From positions 1-52,237 of the forward strand of contig DALYJJ010000029.1 of the NCBI GenBank assembly GCA_031969915.1: DNA of 52,237 bases. Reading direction: 5' to 3'. The notes beneath the pieces are model-generated. The model did no database searches. It was not told where the DNA came from and saw only the letters and a program-made list of their open reading frames with translations. The position numbers and the translations under genes were made by a program. How positions within the stretch are numbered: the stretch's first letter is position 1; every line of letters starts with the position of its first letter. The DNA comes from DALYJJ01 sp031969915 (GTDB taxonomy: Bacteria > Acidobacteriota > Terriglobia > Bryobacterales > Bryobacteraceae). Below, one piece after another: positions 41,295 through 50,512 of the stretch.

Positions 41295-44200
41295 CTAGAA
41301 CTGGATGCGGGCCTGCACCTGAATCCAGCGGTTCGTGGCCGCCGTTTGGCTCAGGATGCGGCCGAAGTTGGTGTTGAACGGGTCCGTGTTCGGTCGCTCC
41401 ATCTGCGAGCGGTTCTGCAGGTTTAACGCGTCCAGGCGCAATTGCATCGTCACGCCGCCCGCCTCGTCACCCGTGAGCCGGATGTTCTTCGACACGTTGG
41501 CGTTCCACTGGTTGGTGGCATCGCCGCGGAGGCCGTTGATACGCGTCGGAAAAACGCGCACGTGATAGCCCGCCGGGCCGCGGTTGGCGGTCCGCTCGAA
41601 GTCGGCCGTGTTGAACCAGGTGTCCCAGGTCCGGGTCACGTTCTTGATGTTCTCCAGGTCGCTCCCGTAGTAGAAGAGGTTCCCGAAGTCGATCAGCGGT
41701 CCGGGTTGCCATTCGTAGGTGGCGGCGAACTGCCAGCCGCCGAGGATCCCATCCACCAGCCGGTTGGCGGAGCCGAGGTACTTCCGGCCCTTGCCCACCG
41801 GCACCGTGTAGATGCCCGTCGCCGTGAAGCGATGGGGCCGGCCGTCGTTTGAGGGCCGCAGCGTGCGTTCCGCGTCGAACTCGTTCAGGAACACGTCCGC
41901 GTCCCGGATGTACATGCCGTTGTAAGCGAGGTTGATGTTCCAGCCCTTCGAGAAGCGTTTCTCGAATGAGATCTGGGTCTCGTGGGTACGAGTGTACGCC
42001 GACGCCTCACTGTTGTCCGTGAGGCCGTTGATGTTCGGGAACGGGCGCATCAAACGGTTCCGTGCGATGATCCGGCCCGTGAAGAACCCGTTCGAGTTCA
42101 TGTCGGCCCACACCAGCGGGGAAAAGTCCTGCTGCCGGAAGTTGCCGACGAAGAACGGGTTCGTAACGTTGGCGTTGAGCAGGGTCTGCGCCGATTCGTT
42201 TCGCGTCAGCCCGGTGACGTAGAACTGCTGGGGCAGCGGCTGCAGCGGGCGTCCGGGCACGTTGCCCTGCGTGGAGAACTGCGAAATCCGGTCCGACCGC
42301 GTGCCCACGTACGAGGCGTTGACCACCATGTCGGCGCCGAACTGCCGCTGAATGCCCACCTGCCAGCGCTGCTGGCGCGGGTGTGGCGTGTCCCACGCCG
42401 TGAAGCCGAAGCCCCGGCCCTGATACGCCATCGCGCCCAGCGCCTCGCGCGTCGGGATGTCGAAGCGCGTGCCGTCGGCGCGAACCGGGAACGGGTCATT
42501 CAGCAGACTCCGGAAGTTCGCCGGATTGGCATTGGCCGGATACGGCGCCGTCGTCGAGCCCCAGGTCTGTCCGAAGTCGTTCGACACGATCATGTTCGTG
42601 GAGCGCGAAAAGCCGAACTGGTTGGGTCCGTAGTTCATCACGTTCAGGGTGTCGAAGAAGATGCCATAGCCGCCGCGCAGAACCGTTCGCGAGTTGACTT
42701 GGTAGGCCACGCCCACGCGGGGCAGCCACATCAGCTCCGGCCGGTACAGCATGCGCGAGGCGCCGCCCGCGCCGACGTACGTGTTCCCGCCGATCACCTT
42801 GAAGTCCTGCGCCGAAACCTGGGGAATCGGGTTCGCGGCATAGGCCGCTTGCGCCGGACCGGTGAGCGGCGTGCTGGCAGTCGGATCGAAGTTCCCGACC
42901 ATGCGGTTGTAGCGTTCCGTCGCGCCGCGCTCGTATTCCATGCGCAAGCCCAGGTTGATCGTCAGCTTGCTGGAAACGCGCCAACTGTCCTGGAAGAACC
43001 AGCCGTAGTAGGGAGTGTGCGTGGCAAAGGTGTCGTTGGTCGCGACGCTTCCGCCCGACGGGATGCCGAGGATAAAGGCCGCCCAGGACAGCCCGAGGTC
43101 CGTGGCGGGCGTCAGCCCGTCGTCGTTCCGTCGCAGGAAGTTCTGGTTGAAGCTAAAGTTGCCGCTCGTGTTGCCGCCGCCCCCACCGGTGCGGAACTGG
43201 TTGCGATTGTCGAAGGCGGCGCGGAAGGAGTGCTTGCCGCGGATGAACGTTCCCTCGAGCTTCATCGTTGCCTGGCGGGTGCGGGTCCAGTTGGTGAAGC
43301 CGCCCGGGCTGGCCGTGCTGTAGCTGTTCGTCCCGAACGTCATCTGCGGCAGCAGCGCCAGGGCGCCCGCTTTTTCGTCCATGTACGCCGGAAGCCCGAC
43401 GCTGGTCGGCTTGAACTCTAGCGCCTTGGGCTGAATGTTCCCCTCGCGGAACTGGTTGATCGCGACGTTGAAGTTCCAGAGCGTGGTCGGCGTCTGCGTA
43501 TACACAAGGTCAATGTTGCCGCCCTTGTTGTTCCTGACCAGTCCGTTCAGGTTCAGCCCGCGCGCCGTTTCGTACACCCAGTCGGCGCGGTCTTCGGGAC
43601 CGAAGTTGTTAATCGACCACCGGCCGAACATCCGCCACCGGTCGCTGATCTGGTAATCGACGCGGTTGGAGTAGGCGTAATAATCCCAGTTGTAGGGAGT
43701 CTGCGACGCCAGGTAGTTGTTGATCGGATCCGCCCCCGCATCGAGCGTGACGTTGGGCAACGGGTAGATGTCGCGATAGGTGTTGTACGACGGGTTTGCG
43801 AACCGCGCCCGGGGAATGATGTTGTTCGGGAACGGGGTCCGGATGAAGTTGTTCGGACGGGCCGGGTCGCGCGTGATCGTGGTCGGATCGTGAATGATGT
43901 AGCGCGCTGGGCTGTTGCGCACCTGCAGCAGGTCGCTGAAATCGCCCTCGCGGTTCTTGAGAGTGGGCACCGTGCGATTGAAAGTCGAGGCGTCCTCCAC
44001 CTTCACGTCCTTGAACGCGTTGTAGGTGAAGAACCAGAAGAGGCGGTTCTTGCCGTTCACGATCTTCGGAATCATCACCGGCCCGCCGCCCGAGGCGCCC
44101 CAGTTGTTCGACCGGCCCGTAGGCTGCTTATCCGTGGCCCGGAGCTGATTGGCTAGCGTCGTGTTGCCCGCCGCGTCCGCCGCCGCGATCCGGCGGAAGT

Positions 44201-45014
44201 AGTTCTGCTTCACGAAGAACGGCGTGCCCTGCCACCGCTGCTGCCAATGCTGCCAGGTGGCCGTGCCGTGGAAGCCGTTGGTCCCGGACTTCGAGATCAT
44301 GGTGATCGCCGCGCCCGAGGATTGCCCGATGCCCGCGTCGAAGTTGTTGGTTTCCACCTTGAACTCGGCGATCGCGTCCGTGTACGGCAGATACGCCGTG
44401 CGGCGCCCCGGGCCCTGGTTCGGCGAGCCGTCGAGCGTCCACGCGTTGCCGCCGATGTTGCCGCTCACCGAGTAGTCCGAGCCGCCCGCGTTCGAGTGCA
44501 GCGCGAGATAGTTGTTCACCCCGCCGGTCTGCACGCCGGGGCTCAGCTTCACCAGCAGCATCGCGCTGTTGCCCATCACGGGCAACTCCATGAGCGACTT
44601 GTTGTCGATCACGCGGCCCGTCGAGACGGCGTTCGTTTCGAGCAGCGGCGCTTCGCTGGTTACTGAAATCGTTTCCGTGAGCCCGCCCACTTCGAGCGCC
44701 AGGTTGATTTCAATGCGTGACGACACAGGCAGCACGATGCCCTTGCGCAACAGCTTCTTGAAACCTTGCATCTCGGCTGTGATCTCGTACGGGCCGGGCA
44801 TCAGCAGGTTGCCTTCGTAGTAACCCCGGTCGTTCGTCTTGATGGTCTGTGTGACGCCCGTTTCGGCGTGGCGCAGCACCACCGTGGCACCGACGACCGA
44901 TGCTCCTTGCGGATCGAGTACCCGCCCGAAGAGCATCGATCGCGTCTCCTGGGCAAAAAGACCAAATGGAAGCAAGCACAGCAGCAGCAAGGCCGCGCGC
45001 AGCGGACGCATCAT
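41295..45014 (-). CDS. TonB-dependent receptor with carboxypeptidase regulatory-like domain
   Basis: The protein has 1239 residues. ATG at 45012-45014 follows GGGGAGG by six bases. Residues 1-21 are a signal peptide ending GLFAQ. Residues about 25-105 form the CarboxypepD_reg domain (FGRVLDPQGASVVGATVVLRH), then a plug domain (RVIDNKSLMELPVMGN, SGAAITMISKSGTNGFHG), then a long outer-membrane barrel that ends RWIQVQARIQF with a terminal phenylalanine. This is the acidobacterial Oar-like receptor type, which takes up large ligands through the outer membrane with energy from TonB. No TonB or ExbB gene is close by. The ligand is unknown. Confidence 0.95.
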   Translation of the reverse strand: MMRPLRAALLLLCLLPFGLFAQETRSMLFGRVLDPQGASVVGATVVLRHAETGVTQTIKTNDRGYYEGNLLMPGPYEITAEMQGFKKLLRKGIVLPVSSRIEINLALEVGGLTETISVTSEAPLLETNAVSTGRVIDNKSLMELPVMGNSAMLLVKLSPGVQTGGVNNYLALHSNAGGSDYSVSGNIGGNAWTLDGSPNQGPGRRTAYLPYTDAIAEFKVETNNFDAGIGQSSGAAITMISKSGTNGFHGTATWQHWQQRWQGTPFFVKQNYFRRIAAADAAGNTTLANQLRATDKQPTGRSNNWGASGGGPVMIPKIVNGKNRLFWFFTYNAFKDVKVEDASTFNRTVPTLKNREGDFSDLLQVRNSPARYIIHDPTTITRDPARPNNFIRTPFPNNIIPRARFANPSYNTYRDIYPLPNVTLDAGADPINNYLASQTPYNWDYYAYSNRVDYQISDRWRMFGRWSINNFGPEDRADWVYETARGLNLNGLVRNNKGGNIDLVYTQTPTTLWNFNVAINQFREGNIQPKALEFKPTSVGLPAYMDEKAGALALLPQMTFGTNSYSTASPGGFTNWTRTRQATMKLEGTFIRGKHSFRAAFDNRNQFRTGGGGGNTSGNFSFNQNFLRRNDDGLTPATDLGLSWAAFILGIPSGGSVATNDTFATHTPYYGWFFQDSWRVSSKLTINLGLRMEYERGATERYNRMVGNFDPTASTPLTGPAQAAYAANPIPQVSAQDFKVIGGNTYVGAGGASRMLYRPELMWLPRVGVAYQVNSRTVLRGGYGIFFDTLNVMNYGPNQFGFSRSTNMIVSNDFGQTWGSTTAPYPANANPANFRSLLNDPFPVRADGTRFDIPTREALGAMAYQGRGFGFTAWDTPHPRQQRWQVGIQRQFGADMVVNASYVGTRSDRISQFSTQGNVPGRPLQPLPQQFYVTGLTRNESAQTLLNANVTNPFFVGNFRQQDFSPLVWADMNSNGFFTGRIIARNRLMRPFPNINGLTDNSEASAYTRTHETQISFEKRFSKGWNINLAYNGMYIRDADVFLNEFDAERTLRPSNDGRPHRFTATGIYTVPVGKGRKYLGSANRLVDGILGGWQFAATYEWQPGPLIDFGNLFYYGSDLENIKNVTRTWDTWFNTADFERTANRGPAGYHVRVFPTRINGLRGDATNQWNANVSKNIRLTGDEAGGVTMQLRLDALNLQNRSQMERPNTDPFNTNFGRILSQTAATNRWIQVQARIQF

Positions 45015-45158
45015 GGATAACCTCCCCGTTAGCAAATCACGCGTTGCGGAGCAATATATCCTATTTCGTCCTGCGGTGCAAACCGAAATCGTACAAAAAG
45101 CGGAAGCGCCGGAGCGCCCGGGCACATCGAAGCGCAATCCCTGGAGTCGAAGTTTCGC

Positions 45159-45515
45159 TCAGGAGCGCCGCTTCTTCGCCTCGTTCTCCGCCACGCGGGC
45201 CTTCACCAGCTTGGTCACCAGCGCTTTGGGCAGCGGTTTGTCCGCTGCGAAACGGATGCTGCCCTTTGAGGTGTCGTAGCCCGCGAGGTCCGTGCGGAAT
45301 CCGTCGAATGTCGTCGCGCTCATCACCGTGAAGCTGCAATGGTTGCTGAACGCCGCGAAGCCCACCAGCATGCCCTTGTACTTGTATGCCGGCATGCGGT
45401 AGGTCACTGTTTCCACCGTCCCGGCGGGAACGGCGGCAAGGATCATCGCGCGCAGCTTGCCGAGTGTGGTGCGCGCGGGTTCCGGTAGGGCGGCCAGATA
45501 CTCATCGACAGTCAT
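45159..45515 (-). CDS. DUF1801-family protein
   Basis: The protein has 118 residues: MTVDEYLAALPEPARTTLGKL, then TVTYRMPAYKYKG, FTVMSATTFDGF and GSIRFAADKPLPKALVTKLVKAR. This is the DUF1801 (YdhG/iron-chaperone-like) pattern, with YxMPxYKY as its hallmark. Function is not firmly known; a frataxin-like fold is reported for relatives. The ATG at 45513-45515 lies at the end of the sulfatase gene and may overlap it as ATGA, depending on the assembly gap at 45544. Confidence 0.87.
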   Translation of the reverse strand: MTVDEYLAALPEPARTTLGKLRAMILAAVPAGTVETVTYRMPAYKYKGMLVGFAAFSNHCSFTVMSATTFDGFRTDLAGYDTSKGSIRFAADKPLPKALVTKLVKARVAENEAKKRRS

Positions 45516-46914
45516 GGCTTCCGGTCAGGACGAGGTCTTCGCCNNNNNNNNNNATCCATGCGCGCAGTTCGCCGATCATCTTGTCGCGCACGGTGATGAA
45601 TTGCGCGTTCTCATACTGGTTCACGCGCTCGCGCGCATCGCCCTTCAGGTCGAAGAGTTCGTTCGGCCCTTCGCCCTCGTTGCGCAGCACCAGCTTGTAC
45701 CGAGTATCGCGCGCCATTTCCGTGTTCCGGAAATGGCCGAACACCGTGGTCGGCCAGACTTCCTTCTTCGGAAGCGGCAATCCTCGCGCCGGGGTCAGAA
45801 AACTCTTGCCGCACAGCTTCCGCGCGGGCGGCGTCACGCTTGCCGCTTCGCACAGCGTGGGCATCACGTCGTAGAAGGAGATCATCTCCGGCCGCACGCC
45901 CTCCACGGGAATGCGGCCCGGCCAGCTCCAGATCATCGGCACCTGCATCACCTCGTCGTACATGTTGATTGGGTCGGAGGCCAGGCCCTTGCTCCAGAGC
46001 CCGTGCCGCCCGTGCAGATAGCCGTTGTCGCCGGTGAAGATCACCAGCGTGTTCTCCCACAGCTTCTTGTCTTGCAGTTTCCGGATGAGCAGAGGGAGTT
46101 GGTCGTCCAGCGCGCTCACCGACGCCGCCGCCTTCCGCAGGTTGCCCACGATGTCGCTGAGCATTTCCTTTTCACGCAGCGCGTTGGATGCCGGCTTTTC
46201 CCAGCCCACGGTATCGAAGCTCGTCTTCGCGTAGAGGTCGTAGTACTTCTGCGGATGTCCGCTGTACGGCGTGTGCGGATTCAGGTAGCCGACCGTGAGG
46301 AAAAACGGTTTGCCCGCGCTCTGCTGGTCGAGGAACTCCGTCGCCCGCCGCGTCATGTGATCGGTCAGGTAGCCTTGCTCCTGAACCCGTTCGCCGTTCA
46401 GGAACATCTCGGGATCGGTGTAACTGCGCGAGCCGCCGGACATCGTGTAGCTGTAGGAGAAGCCGTGGCCCGGCTTCGTGTCTCCGCCCAGATGCCACTT
46501 GCCGACGTAGCCGCAGTTGTACCCGGCGCCGGCTAGCAGATCGGAAATCATCGTTTCGTTGGCGAACGAGGCGGGCGGCGCGGCCTGTCCTTGCGGAGGG
46601 TTCTCGATGGGCTCGGCCGTGAGGAAGTCTTGGATCCCATGCTGGCGCGGGACGCGTCCGGTGAAGAACGTCGCCCGGCTCGCCGAACAGATCGGCGTGG
46701 TCACGAAGCTGTTGATGAACCGGACGCCGCTGCGTGCGAACCGGTCGATATTCGGCGTGCGAATCTCCTGGTTCCCGTAGCAGCCCAGCATCCACGCGGC
46801 CAGGTCGTCGGCCATGATCACCAGGACGTTGGGCCGCTCGGGCGCGCCCCGGCGTTGAGCGAAGATCGGCGCGGCGGCGGCCGCGCCCAGGAAACTGCGG
46901 CGGGTGACTGACAT
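45502..46914 (-). CDS. Sulfatase (type I) with Tat leader, 3' end uncertain
   Basis: ATG at 46912-46914 follows GGAGGG by eight bases. VTRRSFLGAAAAAP is a twin-arginine leader. PNVLVIMADDLAAW carries the metal-binding aspartates, C-S-A-S-R in TPICSASRATFFTG is the cysteine-type formylglycine motif, and VGKWHLGG and FTGDNGYLHGRHG are further sulfatase blocks. The enzyme cleaves sulfate esters once its cysteine is converted to formylglycine. The N-run at 45544-45553 leaves the final frame open: the nominal frame ends at 45502, and a shift of two bases would end as ATGA overlap with the DUF1801 gene. Confidence 0.9.
   Translation of the reverse strand: MSVTRRSFLGAAAAAPIFAQRRGAPERPNVLVIMADDLAAWMLGCYGNQEIRTPNIDRFARSGVRFINSFVTTPICSASRATFFTGRVPRQHGIQDFLTAEPIENPPQGQAAPPASFANETMISDLLAGAGYNCGYVGKWHLGGDTKPGHGFSYSYTMSGGSRSYTDPEMFLNGERVQEQGYLTDHMTRRATEFLDQQSAGKPFFLTVGYLNPHTPYSGHPQKYYDLYAKTSFDTVGWEKPASNALREKEMLSDIVGNLRKAAASVSALDDQLPLLIRKLQDKKLWENTLVIFTGDNGYLHGRHGLWSKGLASDPINMYDEVMQVPMIWSWPGRIPVEGVRPEMISFYDVMPTLCEAASVTPPARKLCGKSFLTPARGLPLPKKEVWPTTVFGHFRNTEMARDTRYKLVLRNEGEGPNELFDLKGDARERVNQYENAQFITVRDKMIGELRAWXXXXGEDLVLTGSHDCR
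45544..45553. other. Scaffold gap of ten N
   Basis: Ten N close to the 3' end of the sulfatase gene. All three frames beyond it stop within 14 codons, so the true gap length cannot be deduced from the frame alone. Confidence 0.98.
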
Positions 46915-46964
46915 CGGTTTCACCCTCCAGAATAACGCCTGCGGAGTCCGCCCCCGCCAGCCGC

Positions 46965-49064
46965 TTACGGGCGCGGCGGCAGCGGCGGGTAGTTCAGATC
47001 CTCGGTCAGGAACTCAGGCGACTCGAACAGGTCCCGACCGAAGACGGGACGGACCAGCGGGTTCGCGTTGAAGAACTGCCGTCCGCCGGATTGAATGAAC
47101 CCCAGCGCCTCCTGCTGCGCGGCCAGCGCGATGACCGCCCCCGCCAGGTCCAACACGTTCACCGTATAGGCGTGCGCGTTGCGCGACAGCCGGGGAACGG
47201 CGGCGCGGGCCAGGTCGTGCCGGTAGACGCGCGTGGTGTCGCGCATATTCGCCGCCCGCACCAGCGCGGTTTGCACGACGTTCGGAACGGTCTCATCGCC
47301 GATGCCGTACATCCACAAAACGTTCTTGATCGGCGTCCCAGGCAGCGTGGACGACTTCAGATGCGGTGCGAAGGACAGCGGATCGCCTGCCGCGTGCAGC
47401 CATTCCAGCCGCTCGAAGACCTCCTGAAACTCCGCCGCGCGGCGCGAAGAAAGCACCCGCACTTCGCGATATCGGAGCGGCCACTCGTCGTCGAAATCGC
47501 CGCTGGTATCCACGATCGGAGGCTGCCGCACACGGAGAATTCCCAGCGCCAGTTCCCGGTACGAGCGGCTGAGCCGCGCCAACTCGACCACCGTCCCGCC
47601 GCCCTCCATGAGCACGGAAAGCGGTACGTCCGGCTCCACCGCGGAGAAGATCGTTCCGTACAACGAGCCGAGCGACTGCCCCATGTAGTAGATCCGGTTC
47701 GGATCGAAATCGGGGGAGCCGTCGCCGTCGATATCCAGGCCCTGCCGGAGCAGGCGCGTGAACTGCATCAGGTCCAGGGCCGTCTGCCGCAGGCAATCGC
47801 GCATCGCCACCGCTAATGGCCCCGGAACAACGCAGCCTTCAAACGGTCCGTACTGCCCGTCGCCGTCGAAGTCCACGCCGCGGCCCGCCGCCGGTATGGT
47901 CACGGTGGTTCCGTCGCGGAGGTCGAAGGTAGCGCGGCTCTCCGGCCCTGAACCGTGGCCGAAGGCGTTGATCCCGGCCACCGCGTAGCCCGCGGGCACC
48001 ATCGTCAACGCCGCCGCGCTCGGCCCGCCGAAGCGGCTGTCGCCCAGGCCGTGGCCGAAGATCACGATCGGATAGCCCCCCGCCGGCTTCGCCGAACTGG
48101 GCAACCATGTGTGAAAGCCGATCGTCTCCGCGGCCGCCGGCAAGGCCGCCCGCTCTCGCGTCGGCGCGTGCGCAATCGTGAGGTCGCGCCCGAGCCACCG
48201 CGGGGACCGGAAGGATCCGAAGGCGATGGCGCGGACACCCTGGACCAAGCCGAGCGGCAGCGTGAAATCCTCCGTTGGCGCCGCCGGGCGCAGCGAAATC
48301 TGCCGCCGATACGTCAGCCGCGCGATGTCCGCCAAAGGGAACACACTGCGGCCGGCCGGGCGTTCGAAGCCCAACGGCGAGTTGCCCAGCGCGGCTCGAG
48401 CCGACTCCATCCACGCCGACGTCGACATGGTCGTAAACAGCGCCGCTCCGGCGATACCGGACGGGTTCGGACCCGACACCGCCTGGATCATGTTGATCTC
48501 ATCGCGCAGATTGCGGCAGTAGCGGTTCGGGTTCCGCACCAGGCACTCGGTGAACTCCGGAGCGGCCTGCACCGGCTCGCCACGCGTGTCCCGAACGCCG
48601 TCCGTCACCAGCAGAATGTAGCGCCGGTGTTGGTCGAGATGGGCGTCGGGCTTGAACGAAGCCGTGTGCGAGAACGGATCCCAGACTGGCTGGTTGATGG
48701 GAATCACCTGGTAGTAGCGGTTGATCCCATACTCCTCTTCGGTGGTGTTTTCGAGCGCCACCAGCACCATCCCCTGCCGCAGCGTGTCCGGATCGATCGG
48801 CCCGGAGAACGACACCCGCATGCGCGGGAATCGGTTGAAGCCGTCGAGTTCGTTGAGCGCCTGCACTTCCACGCAGTCGGTGGGAAACTGGCGGCACAGG
48901 GGAACCGGCAGGTTCACGCGGCGGCCCGTCTTCTGGCGGGCGTCGGAGACCGTGAACGCGTCCGAGGGGAAGGGACCGGGCGCGGGGTCGTCGGTGCTGA
49001 AGCGCACCGTGACCTGTGCGGCGGCTGCCGCGGCGAAACCGGCGAGGAGACAGAGGAGTTTCAT
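46965..49064 (-). CDS. Large secreted alpha/beta-hydrolase-like protein with calcium-type loops
   Basis: The protein has 699 residues. ATG at 49062-49064 overlaps the preceding stop as ATGA. Residues 1-16 are a signal peptide. The first half is a beta-rich domain (MRVSFSGPIDPDTLRQGMV, HRRYILLVTDGVRD) like the Ig-like Big_5 fold. The second half is an alpha/beta-hydrolase: PIVIFGHGLGDS, nucleophile in MGQSLGSLYG, GIGDETVPN as the likely acid region and a histidine in NAHAY. Two DxDxDG loops (DFDGDGQYGPFEG, DIDGDGSPDFD) suggest calcium binding. Lipase-like activity is a fair inference; the substrate is unknown. Confidence 0.83.
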   Translation of the reverse strand: MKLLCLLAGFAAAAAAQVTVRFSTDDPAPGPFPSDAFTVSDARQKTGRRVNLPVPLCRQFPTDCVEVQALNELDGFNRFPRMRVSFSGPIDPDTLRQGMVLVALENTTEEEYGINRYYQVIPINQPVWDPFSHTASFKPDAHLDQHRRYILLVTDGVRDTRGEPVQAAPEFTECLVRNPNRYCRNLRDEINMIQAVSGPNPSGIAGAALFTTMSTSAWMESARAALGNSPLGFERPAGRSVFPLADIARLTYRRQISLRPAAPTEDFTLPLGLVQGVRAIAFGSFRSPRWLGRDLTIAHAPTRERAALPAAAETIGFHTWLPSSAKPAGGYPIVIFGHGLGDSRFGGPSAAALTMVPAGYAVAGINAFGHGSGPESRATFDLRDGTTVTIPAAGRGVDFDGDGQYGPFEGCVVPGPLAVAMRDCLRQTALDLMQFTRLLRQGLDIDGDGSPDFDPNRIYYMGQSLGSLYGTIFSAVEPDVPLSVLMEGGGTVVELARLSRSYRELALGILRVRQPPIVDTSGDFDDEWPLRYREVRVLSSRRAAEFQEVFERLEWLHAAGDPLSFAPHLKSSTLPGTPIKNVLWMYGIGDETVPNVVQTALVRAANMRDTTRVYRHDLARAAVPRLSRNAHAYTVNVLDLAGAVIALAAQQEALGFIQSGGRQFFNANPLVRPVFGRDLFESPEFLTEDLNYPPLPPRP

Positions 49065-49882
49065 AGGACGTCGGCGAATCCACTCTTGAGATGCTTGAAT
49101 ACCAGGCCGCCGAGCGCGAACACGCCCACGGCATACAACGTGAGAATCGCGAGTTCTTCCAGGTCGGGCAGCTTGTGCGAGAGCATGCGCTCGCGGTAGG
49201 CGGTCACCACGTGCGCCATCGGGTTCAGCTTCACCAGGAACCGGAACCCCTCCGGCATCTGACTCGCGTCGATGAAAATCGGTGTGAACCAGAACCAGCC
49301 GGTGAGGATCACAATCACTACGTGCGCAGTGTCGCGAAGGTACACCTGGAGCGCGGCGAAGATCCAGCCGAAGCCCACCGCCAGAAAACCCGTGAGGAGC
49401 ATGTAGACCGGCAGGAACACCACCATCGCGCTGGCGTAATGCAGCCACAGCGCTACCATGACGATCACCAGAACCACCGCCAGGGCGTGCGTGAGCAGCG
49501 CCGAGAGAAAGATCGAAACCGGAATCAGTTCTGAGGGAAACACCGTCTTGGTGATCAGGTTCTGGTTCTCCAGCAGCGAGTTCGCCGAGCGCTGCACCGT
49601 CTCCTGAAAAAGCAGCCACGGCAGGTAGCCGCAAAACAGGAACACCGTGTAGTTCTGAGTCAGCGCGTCGGGCGGCGGCGGCACCTTCAGGCACCACTGG
49701 AATACGAAGGTCCAACTCAGCAGCAGGACCAGAGGATGAATCAGGCCCCAGAGCCATCCCGCGGCCGAGCCCACGAAGCGGGTCTCGAAATCGCGCCGCA
49801 CCATCTGATAGAGCAGCGTCCGTCGCGCATAGAGGGTCCGGAGAAAGCCGGCTCCGGGGATTGCCGGCGAGGAGGAGGCCAT
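49061..49882 (-). CDS. ABC-2 type permease (Wzm-like polysaccharide export)
   Basis: The protein has 273 residues from the ATG at 49880-49882, with GGAGGAGG reading on the opposite strand only, so no clear ribosome site. Six spans and the family block VRRDFETRFVGSAAGWLWGLIHPLVLLLSWTFVF, NPMAHVVTAYRERML and the final FKHLKSGFADVL are seen. It is the membrane part of ABC exporters for O-antigen or teichoic-acid-like polymers. The ATPase (Wzt-like) normally encoded next to it is absent on both sides here: a DUF1080 gene precedes it and a hydrolase follows in ATGA overlap. Confidence 0.9.
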   Translation of the reverse strand: MASSSPAIPGAGFLRTLYARRTLLYQMVRRDFETRFVGSAAGWLWGLIHPLVLLLSWTFVFQWCLKVPPPPDALTQNYTVFLFCGYLPWLLFQETVQRSANSLLENQNLITKTVFPSELIPVSIFLSALLTHALAVVLVIVMVALWLHYASAMVVFLPVYMLLTGFLAVGFGWIFAALQVYLRDTAHVVIVILTGWFWFTPIFIDASQMPEGFRFLVKLNPMAHVVTAYRERMLSHKLPDLEELAILTLYAVGVFALGGLVFKHLKSGFADVL

Positions 49883-49887
49883 CGCTC

Positions 49888-50502
49888 TCACCGTAGCACG
49901 CGGTACTCGATCTTCCGAATTGCCCCCAGCGTGTTGTAGGAAGCGAAACCGAGCGGCGCCATCAGTTTCGTTTCGCCGTGGCGCAGTCCGATGCTCCGCC
50001 CTTCGATGTTCACGTCCACCACTCGCTGATCGTCGATCCAGGCGCTGATGCGGCCCGGCGTCACCCGCACGCGGACCACATACCAACGTCCGGTTTCGAA
50101 GGTGAAGTACTGGCGGGTCTCGTTCTCCGACGCGTCCCACCCGTCGATGCTCGAAAGTCCGACAATGTCGCCGCCCCATCCGCCCGTCACCAGCGTGCAG
50201 TGCGACTCGCCCACGGGAAAGGTCACCGTCGCGAAGAAGTCCCCGCCGCCCCGCCGCGCCGCCACGTACCGGATTTCGTAATTCGTCCGCGGGAAGGTCT
50301 CTGTGCGCGTCACACCCGTCATCGGATTGCCGTACCCGAGCAGCAGCGCGCCGCCTTCCACCTTCACCGCGCCGCGCCCCGTGAACGGCGTTTCTTTCCA
50401 CCCCGCCAGGCTCTTTCCATCGAAGAGGGGACGCCATTCCTCCTGCGCGGAGGCCGCGCACGCCGCACACGCCAGGAGGGCCAAGCAACGCAAAGGCACC
50501 AT
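49888..50502 (-). CDS. DUF1080 (3-keto-disaccharide hydrolase-like) secreted protein
   Basis: The protein has 204 residues from the ATG at 50500-50502. The leader LALLACAACAASAQ may be a lipoprotein or Sec signal. EWRPLFDGKSLAGWKET is the hallmark opening of DUF1080, followed by sandwich strands and a late VRVRVTPGRISAWIDDQRVVDV. The family has a concanavalin-like fold; some members cleave 3-keto-disaccharides. The stop lies five bases before the permease start, so it is in the same operon as the exporter and the hydrolase. Confidence 0.88.
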   Translation of the reverse strand: MVPLRCLALLACAACAASAQEEWRPLFDGKSLAGWKETPFTGRGAVKVEGGALLLGYGNPMTGVTRTETFPRTNYEIRYVAARRGGGDFFATVTFPVGESHCTLVTGGWGGDIVGLSSIDGWDASENETRQYFTFETGRWYVVRVRVTPGRISAWIDDQRVVDVNIEGRSIGLRHGETKLMAPLGFASYNTLGAIRKIEYRVLR

Positions 50503-50512
50503 TTCGCTCGGA

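Noticed and set aside
41982..43421. A 479-residue open frame on the plus strand
   Set aside because: It is antisense to the TonB receptor barrel, with no ribosome site and no family resemblance.
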